From an uncultured Bacteroidia bacterium (GTDB taxonomy: Bacteria > Bacteroidota > Bacteroidia > Bacteroidales > UBA932): a stretch of DNA of 64,000 nt. Under the pieces are notes generated by a model, which saw nothing but the letters and a program-made list of their open reading frames with translations, was not told the origin of the DNA and did no database searches. The translations under genes were made by a program, and so were the position numbers. This document shows, piece by piece, positions 43,619-51,329 of the stretch. The DNA lies in assembly GCA_902778855.1 (NCBI GenBank), contig CACYZM010000005.1, forward strand, positions 31,714-95,713. The letters run 5' to 3'. Each line of letters starts with the position of its first letter. The stretch's first letter is position 1.

Positions 43619-43630
43619 TTTTAGAATTTG

Positions 43631-43638
43631 CAAAGATA
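43631..43638 (-). promoter_or_regulatory. -7 element of ileS
   Basis: TATCTTTG on the minus strand at 43638-43631. It places the transcript start near 43625, leaving a leader of only a few bases before the ATG at 43618. The -33 box is less clear. Confidence 0.6.
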
Positions 43639-43678
43639 CGATAATTCACTAATTTTGGGCACGCAAAGTAAAATTGAT

Positions 43679-44179
43679 ATGGGCGTCATCGACATCGTCA
43701 TCGTCTGCTGTTTTCTCCCGGTCCTGTATTTCGGCATCAAGAACGGGCTCGTCAAGCAGCTGGTCGCATTTGCCGTCATCTATTTCGGCCTTCGTCTTTC
43801 GCTGCGTTTCGCCACGCCGGTCGCCGAATGGATCGTCGAGCGGGTGAAGATTTCGGATTTCTGGGCGAAAACCGTTTCCTTCATCGTGATTTTTTTTGCA
43901 ATTGCCCTGCTTTTGAACCTGCTGGGCAAGATGCTCGAAAAAATAATCAATATTTCGATGCTCGGCTGGCTCAACAAACTGCTGGGCATCGTCATGACTT
44001 TCTGTATTTTCGCGCTGCTGATCTCGGTGGTCGTCTACTTTGTCGATTCCGCCAATAACCTGCTGGATTTCATCCCGAAAGAGAAGCTCGAAGAGTCGCG
44101 CTTCTACCCCGCCCTCCTCGACCTGTCCAAACAGGTTTTCCCGCATTTCAAAGAGCTTTTCCAGCAGGGACAAATTTAA
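43679..44179 (+). CDS. CvpA-family membrane protein
   Basis: This 166-residue protein starting at ATG 43679 has four membrane helices and the family pattern IDIVIVCCFLPVLYFGIKNGLVKQL, with FALLISVVVYFVDSANN in the last helix and a soluble tail. CvpA was named for a role in colicin V export in E. coli, but most homologues are housekeeping membrane proteins. Here it sits just before a peptide-export locus, which may be chance. It is divergent from ileS. Confidence 0.85.
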   Translation: MGVIDIVIVCCFLPVLYFGIKNGLVKQLVAFAVIYFGLRLSLRFATPVAEWIVERVKISDFWAKTVSFIVIFFAIALLLNLLGKMLEKIINISMLGWLNKLLGIVMTFCIFALLISVVVYFVDSANNLLDFIPKEKLEESRFYPALLDLSKQVFPHFKELFQQGQI

Positions 44180-44277
44180 ATTTTCCCATCTTCCCGCCCG
44201 GCTGCCGATTTTGCCGTTTCGTCGGATGAATTCCCCGTCCGATGTCCATCTTTGCGCTTGGAAAATGACCTGCGCAA

Positions 44278-44433
44278 ATGGAACCTGAAGACCGCATACA
44301 ACGCATGACCGACCTGGACGGGACTGTGGCCCATCTTCTGCCCTTTTCCGAAAATTCTTCCGGCTTTCTCTATGCAATTCTGCTGACGGCGACCCTTGCC
44401 CTGTCCGTCCTGTCGGTCATTTTTTTCCTATAA
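44278..44433 (+). CDS. 51-residue tail-anchored membrane peptide (candidate immunity or accessory)
   Basis: ATG 44278 to TAA 44431-44433 encodes 51 residues: an acidic/basic polar N-terminus (MEPEDRIQRMTDLDG) and one strong C-terminal membrane helix (LYAILLTATLALSVLSVIFF). No homologue recognised. A weak -7 element (CATCTTTG, 44247-44254) lies upstream. It precedes the peptide exporter by 81 nt. Small one-helix proteins in bacteriocin loci often give self-immunity, so that role is a reasonable guess; a spurious frame is also possible. Confidence 0.45.
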   Translation: MEPEDRIQRMTDLDGTVAHLLPFSENSSGFLYAILLTATLALSVLSVIFFL

Positions 44434-44439
44434 ATCCGC

Positions 44440-44506
44440 GAGGGAGCGTGAGCGGGATTGTCTTATGGGCGAGAAGACACGTGAAGGAGAGCTCCCTCCT
44501 TTTTTT
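44440..44506 (+). terminator. terminator or attenuator ahead of the exporter
   Basis: GAGGGAGC (44440-44447) pairs with GCTCCCTC (44491-44498), followed by a run of seven T (44500-44506). An inner GTCTT/AAGAC pair may tighten the loop. It ends only 8 nt before the exporter ATG, so it either closes the 44278 transcript or attenuates the exporter operon. Confidence 0.6.
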
Positions 44507-44514
44507 GAAGACCT

Positions 44515-46584
44515 ATGAAAACAGCCATCCGACAGCACGACATCTCCGACTGCGCCGCCGCCTGCATCGCTTCCGTTGCGCGGCACTACGGCGTGGCCGT
44601 GCCGCTGACCCTTGTCCGGGAAGCGTCGGGGACGTCGCAGGCCGGCACCAGCATCAAGGGCATCCTCGACGCCTGCCGGCAGATCGGATTCCGGGCTGCC
44701 GCCTATAAATCGGACGAAAAGAAAATCGAAGGGCTGTACGGGCTGGCCGAACCCGTGATCCTCCACGTGGTCAACGCCCGGGGCGACCTGCATTTCGTGG
44801 TGCTCGAGTCGCTCTCGCCCAAAACCGCCCGCGTCATGGATCCGGAACGCGGAAAATCGCTGCGGATGCCCACCGAAAAACTCGCCGGCCAGTGGACCGG
44901 CTATCTGGTGACTCTCCGCCCCGATCCCGACGGCCAGGAAGCGCGCGAGACAGCCGCCCGGCCGCAGCGGCATTCGCTGTTCCACTGTCTGGGGCAGCTG
45001 TCCTGGAAAGAGTACGGCCTGATGCTGGCCGGCTCGGTCGTCTATATCGTGGCCGGGCTCTGCACCGCGCTGTTCCTGCAACATATCATCGACCGGGTCC
45101 TTCCGGCCCGCGACACGGCCGCGCTCCTGCGCACCGGCGCCCTGATGCTGGCCGTGATGGCCGGCACGCTGCTGGTCGGCTACGGACGCGTCCTCTACGC
45201 GCTCCGGCTGAGCCTGACGCTCGATACGCGCCTGATCCTGGGCTATTTGCAACACCTTTTCCGGCTGCCGGCCGCCTTTTTCGCGCGGCGGGGCACGGGC
45301 GAACTTCACGCCCGAGTCTCGGACGCCGGCAAAGTGCGGAGTTTCCTCATCGAGGGCACCTCCACCCTGGTGACCGGCGTCCTGATGCTGGCCGTCTCGT
45401 TCATCCTGATGTTTACCATGCACTGGCGGCTGGCCCTGTTGATGCTCACCTTTCTTCCCGTCTATCTGCTGCTCTACCTGATTGCCGACCGGGTGAACCG
45501 GAAGGTGAACCGCGATATCATCGAACAGTCCGCCGTCTTCGAGGAGCGGACGGTGGAAGGCATCGCGGCCGTCCGTGTGATGCGGCACTACGGCAACGGC
45601 GAGCGGCTCCTGCGGGGCATCGAAAAGGAATACCTGTCGCTGACCCGGAAGATCTTCCGCGGCGGTCGTTGGGCCGACGGCTTCGCCTCGGCCGTCGACG
45701 GAATCGCCAAGATGCTGACCATCACGCTGCTGACAGTCGGTTCTTTTTACATATTCGCGGGTTCACTGACGGTCGGCGCCCTGGTGTCGTTCTATTCGCT
45801 GACCGCCTGGTTCTCCACGCCGCTGGGCGACCTGGTCCACCTCAACGACGCCTATGCGGAAGCCCGGATCGCTTATGAACGGCTGGGCGATATTACCCAG
45901 CTGCCGCCGGAAGAAAGCGGTGTAGATTCGTTCCGGCCCGCACCCGGCGCCGACATTGTGTTCGACCATATCACGTTCTCCTATCCGGGCTGCCCCGTGC
46001 TCCTGCAGGATTTCAGCTGCGTGCTCGAAAAGGGCCGGATCACGGCCATCCAGGGGCCGAGCGGTTGCGGGAAAAGCACGCTGGCTTCGCTGCTGATGCG
46101 CGACTATACGGTCCAGGGCGGCGCCATCCGCCTGGGGACGCACGACATCCGTCTGTTTTCGCTGGAGGCCTGGCGGCGGTTCGCCGCCCTGGTGCCGCAG
46201 GAGCCGCAGCTGCTCAACGCATCGATCCTCGACAATATCACCTGCCTGGAGCCGTCACCCGACATCGAGCGGGTCGTCGCGCTGCTGGAAGCGCTCGACC
46301 TGGGCCCGATGGTCCGGGAACTGCCCCTGGGCCTGTTCACCAAAATCGGAGAACGCGGCGGGATGCTCTCGGGCGGGCAGCGGCAGCGGATCGCCCTGGC
46401 CCGGGCCCTGTACCACAGGCCGGACCTGCTCATCCTCGACGAAGTGACGGCTTCGCTCGACGAGGAATCGCAGCGGAGTTTGCTGCGGGAAGTCTGCCGC
46501 TTCCGCGACGAGGGCGGGACCGTGATGCTGATCACCCACAAGGCCGACAACGCCGCCATCGCCGACAAAATCGTCAGAACATAA
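44515..46584 (+). CDS. peptidase-containing ABC exporter (C39/PCAT)
   Basis: This 689-residue protein has an N-terminal C39 peptidase with catalytic Cys13 (ISDCAAAC), His93 (DLHFVVL) and Asp109 (VMDPERGK). A six-helix ABC membrane domain (about 155-440) and an ATPase follow, with Walker A GPSGCGKST, signature LSGGQRQR and Walker B LLILDEVTAS. The family cuts the double-glycine leader of small peptides and pumps the core out. Two genes for such peptides follow at once, then a TolC and an adaptor gene. All catalytic residues are intact, unlike the remnant at 15741. Confidence 0.96.
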   Translation: MKTAIRQHDISDCAAACIASVARHYGVAVPLTLVREASGTSQAGTSIKGILDACRQIGFRAAAYKSDEKKIEGLYGLAEPVILHVVNARGDLHFVVLESLSPKTARVMDPERGKSLRMPTEKLAGQWTGYLVTLRPDPDGQEARETAARPQRHSLFHCLGQLSWKEYGLMLAGSVVYIVAGLCTALFLQHIIDRVLPARDTAALLRTGALMLAVMAGTLLVGYGRVLYALRLSLTLDTRLILGYLQHLFRLPAAFFARRGTGELHARVSDAGKVRSFLIEGTSTLVTGVLMLAVSFILMFTMHWRLALLMLTFLPVYLLLYLIADRVNRKVNRDIIEQSAVFEERTVEGIAAVRVMRHYGNGERLLRGIEKEYLSLTRKIFRGGRWADGFASAVDGIAKMLTITLLTVGSFYIFAGSLTVGALVSFYSLTAWFSTPLGDLVHLNDAYAEARIAYERLGDITQLPPEESGVDSFRPAPGADIVFDHITFSYPGCPVLLQDFSCVLEKGRITAIQGPSGCGKSTLASLLMRDYTVQGGAIRLGTHDIRLFSLEAWRRFAALVPQEPQLLNASILDNITCLEPSPDIERVVALLEALDLGPMVRELPLGLFTKIGERGGMLSGGQRQRIALARALYHRPDLLILDEVTASLDEESQRSLLREVCRFRDEGGTVMLITHKADNAAIADKIVRT

Positions 46585-46658
46585 AAATCCGTGCGCACGG
46601 AACAAGGTCATTTCCAGACACCTGTAAGGATGGAAGCAAACCGATAAAACAACAACCG

Positions 46659-46865
46659 ATGGAAGAAACAATTATGATTGGACGGGGTTTGAGAGAACTG
46701 CATTCTTCCGAACTCCTGCTGCGGGGTGGAGGCTCCAACTTCTTCACCAACATCTTCGAAAAGATCCGCAATCTCATCGACACGATCGCGGATTACCTGC
46801 CCAATTTCCTGAAGGGATTCAAGGACGGCCTCCTGGGTAACTCATCGTCAGCAAAGGAGGGTTAG
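46659..46865 (+). CDS. peptide A, double-glycine leader (bacteriocin-like)
   Basis: ATG 46659 gives 68 residues; ATG 46674 (MIGRG) would give 63. The leader is LRELHSSELLLRGG followed by another Gly, so cutting may fall after Gly24 or Gly25; with the second choice, Leu -12, Glu -8 and Leu -7 match the usual leader pattern. The core of about 43 residues is amphipathic (FFTNIFEKIRNLIDTIADYL) and carries GFKDG, a GxxxG motif (53-57), and a polar tail. No Cys or modification-enzyme gene is near. It lies 75 nt after the exporter and 2 nt before peptide B. Confidence 0.82.
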   Translation: MEETIMIGRGLRELHSSELLLRGGGSNFFTNIFEKIRNLIDTIADYLPNFLKGFKDGLLGNSSSAKEG

Positions 46866-46867
46866 CC

Positions 46868-47023
46868 ATGAGGATCTTGGATATGCAGGAAGCCGCCCTG
46901 GTCTGGGGCGGCGTCGACAAAAAAGCACAGGACGCACTCTACACGATCGGTTACGTACTGGGCGTGATCGCCCGGTTCATCGGAGCCCTTTTCCTGATCA
47001 AAAAGGACCGGCCGACAGTTTGA
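46868..47023 (+). CDS. peptide B, double-glycine leader (bacteriocin-like, short ORF)
   Basis: ATG 46868 to TGA 47021-47023 encodes 51 residues. The leader MRILDMQEAALVWGG ends in Gly-Gly at 14-15, with Leu -12, Glu -8 and Val -4 as in canonical double-glycine leaders. The 36-residue core begins VDKK, has a hydrophobic centre with GYVLG (GxxxG, residues 28-32) and a basic tail KKDR. A strong Shine-Dalgarno-like AAAGGAGG (46853-46860) stands 7 nt before the start, inside the end of peptide A, so the two are coupled. GxxxG motifs in both peptides are typical of two-peptide (class IIb) bacteriocins. Confidence 0.85.
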   Translation: MRILDMQEAALVWGGVDKKAQDALYTIGYVLGVIARFIGALFLIKKDRPTV

Positions 47024-47033
47024 CCAACAACCG

Positions 47034-47055
47034 GGGTCTCTCTTCGGAGAGACCC
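47034..47055 (+). promoter_or_regulatory. 9-bp hairpin with UUCG loop
   Basis: GGGTCTCTC and GAGAGACCC close a TTCG tetraloop, an exceptionally stable RNA hairpin, between the peptide genes and tolC. No T run follows, so it is more likely a messenger-stabilising or processing element, or a partial terminator, than a full stop. It could raise peptide output relative to the export genes. Confidence 0.75.
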
Positions 47056-47065
47056 TCTTGATCCG

Positions 47066-48367
47066 ATGAAAAAATATCTGCTGGCCCTGCTGCCGGGCCT
47101 TCTTGCCACCGGACTGGCAGCCCAGGAACCCTGGCCGCTCGAGCGCTGCGTGGCCTATGCCCTGGAACACAATCTCGACATCCGGAAACAGGAACTCGCC
47201 GTCGCCGTCCGCAAGACGGAGCTGACGGCCGGCTGGCTCGGGCATCTTCCCGCCCTCCGCCTGCAGGTCGGCCAGGATTTCAACTGGGGCCGGAGCGTCG
47301 ATATGCAGGAACTGGTAATCATCCGCAACAAGCTCACGCACGCCACGGGCGCCTCGCTCAACGCATCGGTCGCCCTGTTCGAAGGCACCGCCCGGCATTA
47401 CAACCGCCTGGCCGCCGGCAAGGCGGTGGAAGCAGCCCGGGCGACGGCGCAGGAGCTGCGCGAACGGCTGGCCATCGACGTCACCCGCGCCTTCCTGCAG
47501 CTGATGCTGGCGCGGCAGATCTATGCCTACAGCCAGGAGAGTTATGCCACAATTTCGCAGCAGCAGGACTGGACGGCCCGGCTGGTGGAGGCGGGCAGCC
47601 AGCCCAAGAGTGCGCTGGCCGAAATGCAGGCGCAGAGCGCCTCGGAGAAGGCCGCCATGGTCGCCGCCTCCTGCCGCGTGCGGACGGCCACGCTCGAACT
47701 GACCCGCCTGATGAACCTGCCGCCCGACAGCGATTTCGCGGCGGCCGAACCCTTCGGTCAGGAGACGCTGGCCGTCCGTGTCCCGGTGATTCCGACCACG
47801 CAGATCGAAGATTACCTGACGAAAGATCCGCGCCTGCGGGGCGCGAAAGCGACCGTGGCGGAGCGCCGCCACCTGCTCGCCGCCGCCCGGGGCGGCTTCC
47901 TGCCCAGCCTCACGGTAACGGCCGGTTACGGCACCTACTATAGCAGTACGGCCGAAGAGCCCTTCCGCACGCAGCTCGATGAGAACCGGAACCCTTCCCT
48001 CTCCTTTACGCTGGGCATTCCCGTATTCAGCGCCGGAACCCTGCTCACCCGGACCCGGCAGAGCCGGCTGGCGCTGGAGACGGCCCAGTTGGAAGCCGAA
48101 AGGGCCCGCGTGGAAATCGTCGACGAGATCCGCACCGCCGCCATCGAAGCGGAAAACGCCTGCCAGCACTATCTGTCCGCCCGGGAGACGCTCGACGCGA
48201 TGCAGGAACTGCTCCAGGTCACCGAGGCCAAATACGACCTGGGAGCCGCCTCGGCGCTCGACTACGTCCTGGCCCGCAACCAGCATTTCAAAGCGATGTC
48301 CGATTATCTCCAAGCCAAATGGCAATATCTCTTCCAACTCCGGTTACTCGAACACTACAGGCCCTGA
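47066..48367 (+). CDS. TolC-family outer-membrane channel of the peptide exporter
   Basis: This 433-residue protein has a signal peptide (to GLAAQ, residue about 20), the TolC start WPLERCVAYALEHNLDIRKQELAV, and two long helical hairpins with a conserved LEAAR-like and NACQHYLSARETL segment. It would form the outer-membrane duct for the ABC exporter at 44515. Distinct from the TolC protein of the metal pump at 34076. The adaptor gene starts 49 nt before its stop codon. Confidence 0.9.
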   Translation: MKKYLLALLPGLLATGLAAQEPWPLERCVAYALEHNLDIRKQELAVAVRKTELTAGWLGHLPALRLQVGQDFNWGRSVDMQELVIIRNKLTHATGASLNASVALFEGTARHYNRLAAGKAVEAARATAQELRERLAIDVTRAFLQLMLARQIYAYSQESYATISQQQDWTARLVEAGSQPKSALAEMQAQSASEKAAMVAASCRVRTATLELTRLMNLPPDSDFAAAEPFGQETLAVRVPVIPTTQIEDYLTKDPRLRGAKATVAERRHLLAAARGGFLPSLTVTAGYGTYYSSTAEEPFRTQLDENRNPSLSFTLGIPVFSAGTLLTRTRQSRLALETAQLEAERARVEIVDEIRTAAIEAENACQHYLSARETLDAMQELLQVTEAKYDLGAASALDYVLARNQHFKAMSDYLQAKWQYLFQLRLLEHYRP

Positions 48368-49524
48368 AACGCAGGAAATGGCTCCTGCCCGCCGCCGGCG
48401 GCCTGTTCCTCCTCCTGCTGCTCTTCCGTCGGGAGCCGCCGGTCGAAGTCTCGACCGTGCATCCGCTGCGGCAGGACCTGGTGGAGACCGTCCCGGCCTC
48501 CGGCACGGTCCGGCCGGTCGTGGAAGTGCGCATCAGCCCGGAAGTCTCGGGCGAAATCGTCGAAATCTGCACCGCGGAAGGAGCGCACGTCGCGGCCGGC
48601 GACGTGCTGCTCAAGATCCGGCAGGACCTGTACCGCTCCCAGGTCGAGCAGGCAGCCGCCGCACTGGGCAGCCTGCGCGCCCAATACGCCCGGCAGCGGG
48701 CGCAGGAGCGCCTGGCCCGGCAGAACCACGAACGCGACCGCAAACTCTTCGAACTCAATGCCATATCCGCTGCGGAGCTCCAGAGCGTCCAAACCGAGCT
48801 TGACATCGCGCAAAGCGGCTTGCGCGAGGCAGAGTACGCCGTCCGCAGCGGCGAGGCCCGCCTGCGCGAAGCCCGCGACAATCTCCAGAAAACCATCATC
48901 TACGCCCCAGTCGACGGCACCGTCTCCCAACTGCACGTGGAAAAAGGCGAACGCGTGGTCGGAACCAGCCAGATGGCCGGTACGGAACTGCTCCGCATCG
49001 CCGACTTCAGCCGGATGGAAGTCGTGGTCGACGTGGGGGAAAGCGACGTCGTCCGCATCGCCTGCGGCGACAGCGTGGCGGTGGCCCTCGACGCCTACCC
49101 GCGACGGAAATGCCGCGGCCTGGTGACCCAAATCGCCAATTCCGCGAAAAAAATGGATGAACGCTTCAATCAAGTTACTAACTTTGAGGTCCGGATTGAA
49201 CTGATGCCCGATTCGGTGGTGTTCCTCCCCGGCATGTCCGCCGCCGTAGACATCATCACGGAGCGGAAAAGCCACTGCCGGACGCTCCCGGTGGCTTGCC
49301 TGTTCACCCGCGGTCGGGAGGAGTTCGTCTGGGTGCTCGGCGCCGGCCGGACCGTCCAGGCCCGGAAAGTGGTCACCGGCATCCAGGAGCGCGACCGGAT
49401 TGAAATCCAGGAAGGCCTCGCCGACGACGAACGCGTCGTCGCCGGGCCGTCCGAAGCCATTGAAAAGAAACTGACAGAAAACCGGCGGGTCAGACCGTCC
49501 GACAATACGCAAGACGATGAGTGA
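48319..49524 (+). CDS. HlyD-type membrane-fusion adaptor
   Basis: This 401-residue protein has an N-terminal membrane helix (residues about 20-37), a lipoyl half (VEVRISPEVSGEIVEI), a coiled coil (about 90-190), the second half (IIYAPVDGTVSQLHVEKGERVVG), a beta barrel (LLRIADFSRMEVVVDV) and a C-terminal membrane-proximal domain. It bridges the inner-membrane ABC exporter and TolC. Sequence details are nearer the MacA/RND-type adaptors than classical HlyD. Its long overlap with tolC makes co-expression near certain. Confidence 0.9.
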   Translation: MAISLPTPVTRTLQALKRRKWLLPAAGGLFLLLLLFRREPPVEVSTVHPLRQDLVETVPASGTVRPVVEVRISPEVSGEIVEICTAEGAHVAAGDVLLKIRQDLYRSQVEQAAAALGSLRAQYARQRAQERLARQNHERDRKLFELNAISAAELQSVQTELDIAQSGLREAEYAVRSGEARLREARDNLQKTIIYAPVDGTVSQLHVEKGERVVGTSQMAGTELLRIADFSRMEVVVDVGESDVVRIACGDSVAVALDAYPRRKCRGLVTQIANSAKKMDERFNQVTNFEVRIELMPDSVVFLPGMSAAVDIITERKSHCRTLPVACLFTRGREEFVWVLGAGRTVQARKVVTGIQERDRIEIQEGLADDERVVAGPSEAIEKKLTENRRVRPSDNTQDDE

Positions 49525-50194
49525 AAAGATCCTGATGATGGAAACCAGCACGGAATGCTGCTCCGCGGCCGTCTCCGACGGCCCGGTCATTCTGGCGCAA
49601 CGCATCAACGAGACGCCCAAAATGCACGCCTCCCAACTGGCCCCCTATCTGCAGGAAATCCTGCAGGAAGCCGGCCTCCGGGCCGCCGACCTCGACGCCG
49701 TCGCAGTCAGCGCCGGGCCGGGCTCGTACACGGGCCTCCGCGTCGGCGTCTCGACCGCCAAGGGATTCTGCTTCGGCTGCGGCAAGCCGCTCATCGGGGT
49801 CGACACCCTGCGCATCCTCGCCCTCCAGGCCGAAGGGTCCTTCGACCGGATCGTCGCGATGCTCGACGCCCGGCGGATGGAGGTCTACGCCGCCGTCTTC
49901 GACGGCAACGGCCACAGGCTCTCCGAAACCGAGGCCGTCATCCTCGACGAAAACAGCTATCAGGACCTGCTCGAAGCCGGCACCGTCCTGTTCATCGGCC
50001 CCGGCGCCGAGAAATTCCGCCCGGTCTGCACCCATTCCAACGCCTCCTTCCAGACCTGCTATCCCCGGGCATCCGCCATGGTCACGCCCGCCCGGGAAGC
50101 ACTGCAAAAAAAAGAGTTCGAAGACATTGCGTACTTCGAACCCTTCTACCTCAAGGACTTCGTCGCCGGAGTCAGCAAGAAGGCCGTCTTATAA
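49517..50194 (+). CDS. tsaB: tRNA threonylcarbamoyladenosine biosynthesis protein TsaB
   Basis: This 225-residue protein begins ILMMETSTECCSAAV and contains GPGSYTGLRVGVSTAKGF, both TsaB hallmarks. It is the non-catalytic partner of TsaD in making the t6A base at position 37 of ANN-decoding tRNAs. It overlaps the adaptor gene by 8 nt, so a housekeeping gene is tied to the export operon. The C-terminus FLKDFVAG-like (FYLKDFVAGVSKK) is typical of the family in Bacteroidota. Confidence 0.95.
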   Translation: MSEKILMMETSTECCSAAVSDGPVILAQRINETPKMHASQLAPYLQEILQEAGLRAADLDAVAVSAGPGSYTGLRVGVSTAKGFCFGCGKPLIGVDTLRILALQAEGSFDRIVAMLDARRMEVYAAVFDGNGHRLSETEAVILDENSYQDLLEAGTVLFIGPGAEKFRPVCTHSNASFQTCYPRASAMVTPAREALQKKEFEDIAYFEPFYLKDFVAGVSKKAVL

Positions 50195-51325
50195 CAGCTT
50201 CCGGATCAACTGGTCGAGCGCGTCCTGATCGAACAGGTCAGTGGCTGCGATACCGCCTTCCCGGTCGATGACGAACATCGACGGGACGTGGTCGATATTG
50301 TAGGCGATCACGGCCGGCGAATCCAGGCCCAGACCGTCGTTGACGCTGATCCAAGGCATCGCCTGGTTCTTGACCGTCGCGGCCCAGGACGGCTTGTCGA
50401 TGTCGAGGCTGACCTGGTAAACTTCCAGACCCCGGTCGTGGTACTTCCGATAGAGCTCCGCCAGTTCGACGTTGAACATCTTGTGTTCTTCCTGACCCAC
50501 GCTCCAGAACGAGAGGATGATCACGCCGCCTTCCAGTTCAGAGAGGATGCGGATGTTGCCTTCGACATCCGGCAGGGCCAGTTCAGGGAAGCTGATCAGG
50601 GAGGCTTCGCTGAAGCGGTTGGCCAGTTCGAGGTTCCGGGCGCGGTTGTCGATCTCGTCGCGCAGGGCCGTCAGGAATTCGGACTTGGGATAAACCGTTG
50701 CGAGGGAATCCTGAATCGTTTTGATGATGATGGCGTCGGACTCCTGGCCGAAGACCGGAAGATTGTCGTTGAAACGCTGGAACAGCACGACAGCCGATGT
50801 GATGGAGCGCGGATGGCTGATCACGTATTTGATGGCTTTGCGCTTGTAGTCCACGTAGAGTTTGCTCACGCCGGCGTTGACCTGCCGCACGGTCGCTTCG
50901 TCGCTGTCTTCGTCGAGCTGGCCGATCAGGTTGTTCATCTGCGCGGCCGTCTCGGCGAACGAGGCGTTGACCTCCTTCAGCAAAGCGGATTCCTCGGATC
51001 CTTCGATCTCAAACGGTCCGGCGGCCGGCACGCGGATGGTTACGCGGTCGGACGGAAGCAGGATCATCGAAGCCACGGGCGCTTCACCCAGATACAGGTA
51101 GTAGAAGTACGGTTCGTTGCCGGTGAGCTTCACCTTGTAGGAGAAGTTGCCGGCGGCGTCGGTCCGGATGGTATCGACGGGCACCAGGCGATTGAAGTTG
51201 AGTTTCTGGAGCACGACGGCGGAATCCTTGGCGTTTTCCACCGTGCCGGTAATGCGGGCCACGGGCGCCTGTTCACAGGCGGCCAGCAGCAAGAGGGCCA
51301 GGGCCCAGACGGTCCATTTTTTCAT
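50189..51325 (-). CDS. thioredoxin-fold lipoprotein without CxxC
   Basis: This 378-residue protein starts at ATG 51325, with a lipobox (LLAACEQ, Cys 17). An N-terminal beta domain of the DUF4369 type (ARITGTVENAKDSAVVLQKLN in parts) is followed by a helical linker and an AhpC/TlpA-like thioredoxin fold. In the active-site loop, FWSVGQEEHKMF replaces the usual W-C-x-x-C, so disulfide exchange is lost. The cis-Pro loop VPSMFVID is kept. It may bind partner proteins rather than catalyse. It ends in convergence with tsaB and follows the HIT gene by 4 nt. Confidence 0.85.
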   Translation of the reverse strand: MKKWTVWALALLLLAACEQAPVARITGTVENAKDSAVVLQKLNFNRLVPVDTIRTDAAGNFSYKVKLTGNEPYFYYLYLGEAPVASMILLPSDRVTIRVPAAGPFEIEGSEESALLKEVNASFAETAAQMNNLIGQLDEDSDEATVRQVNAGVSKLYVDYKRKAIKYVISHPRSITSAVVLFQRFNDNLPVFGQESDAIIIKTIQDSLATVYPKSEFLTALRDEIDNRARNLELANRFSEASLISFPELALPDVEGNIRILSELEGGVIILSFWSVGQEEHKMFNVELAELYRKYHDRGLEVYQVSLDIDKPSWAATVKNQAMPWISVNDGLGLDSPAVIAYNIDHVPSMFVIDREGGIAATDLFDQDALDQLIRKLL

Positions 51326-51329
51326 ACGC

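Noticed and set aside
40298..43624. Open frame of about 1100 codons opposite ileS
   Set aside because: Same reason: the shadow of a GC-rich synthetase gene; no recognisable protein features.
43679..44179. cvpA as a true part of the bacteriocin-like locus
   Set aside because: CvpA homologues are widespread housekeeping membrane proteins and the terminator-like hairpin at 44440 separates it from the exporter. Proximity alone is weak evidence.
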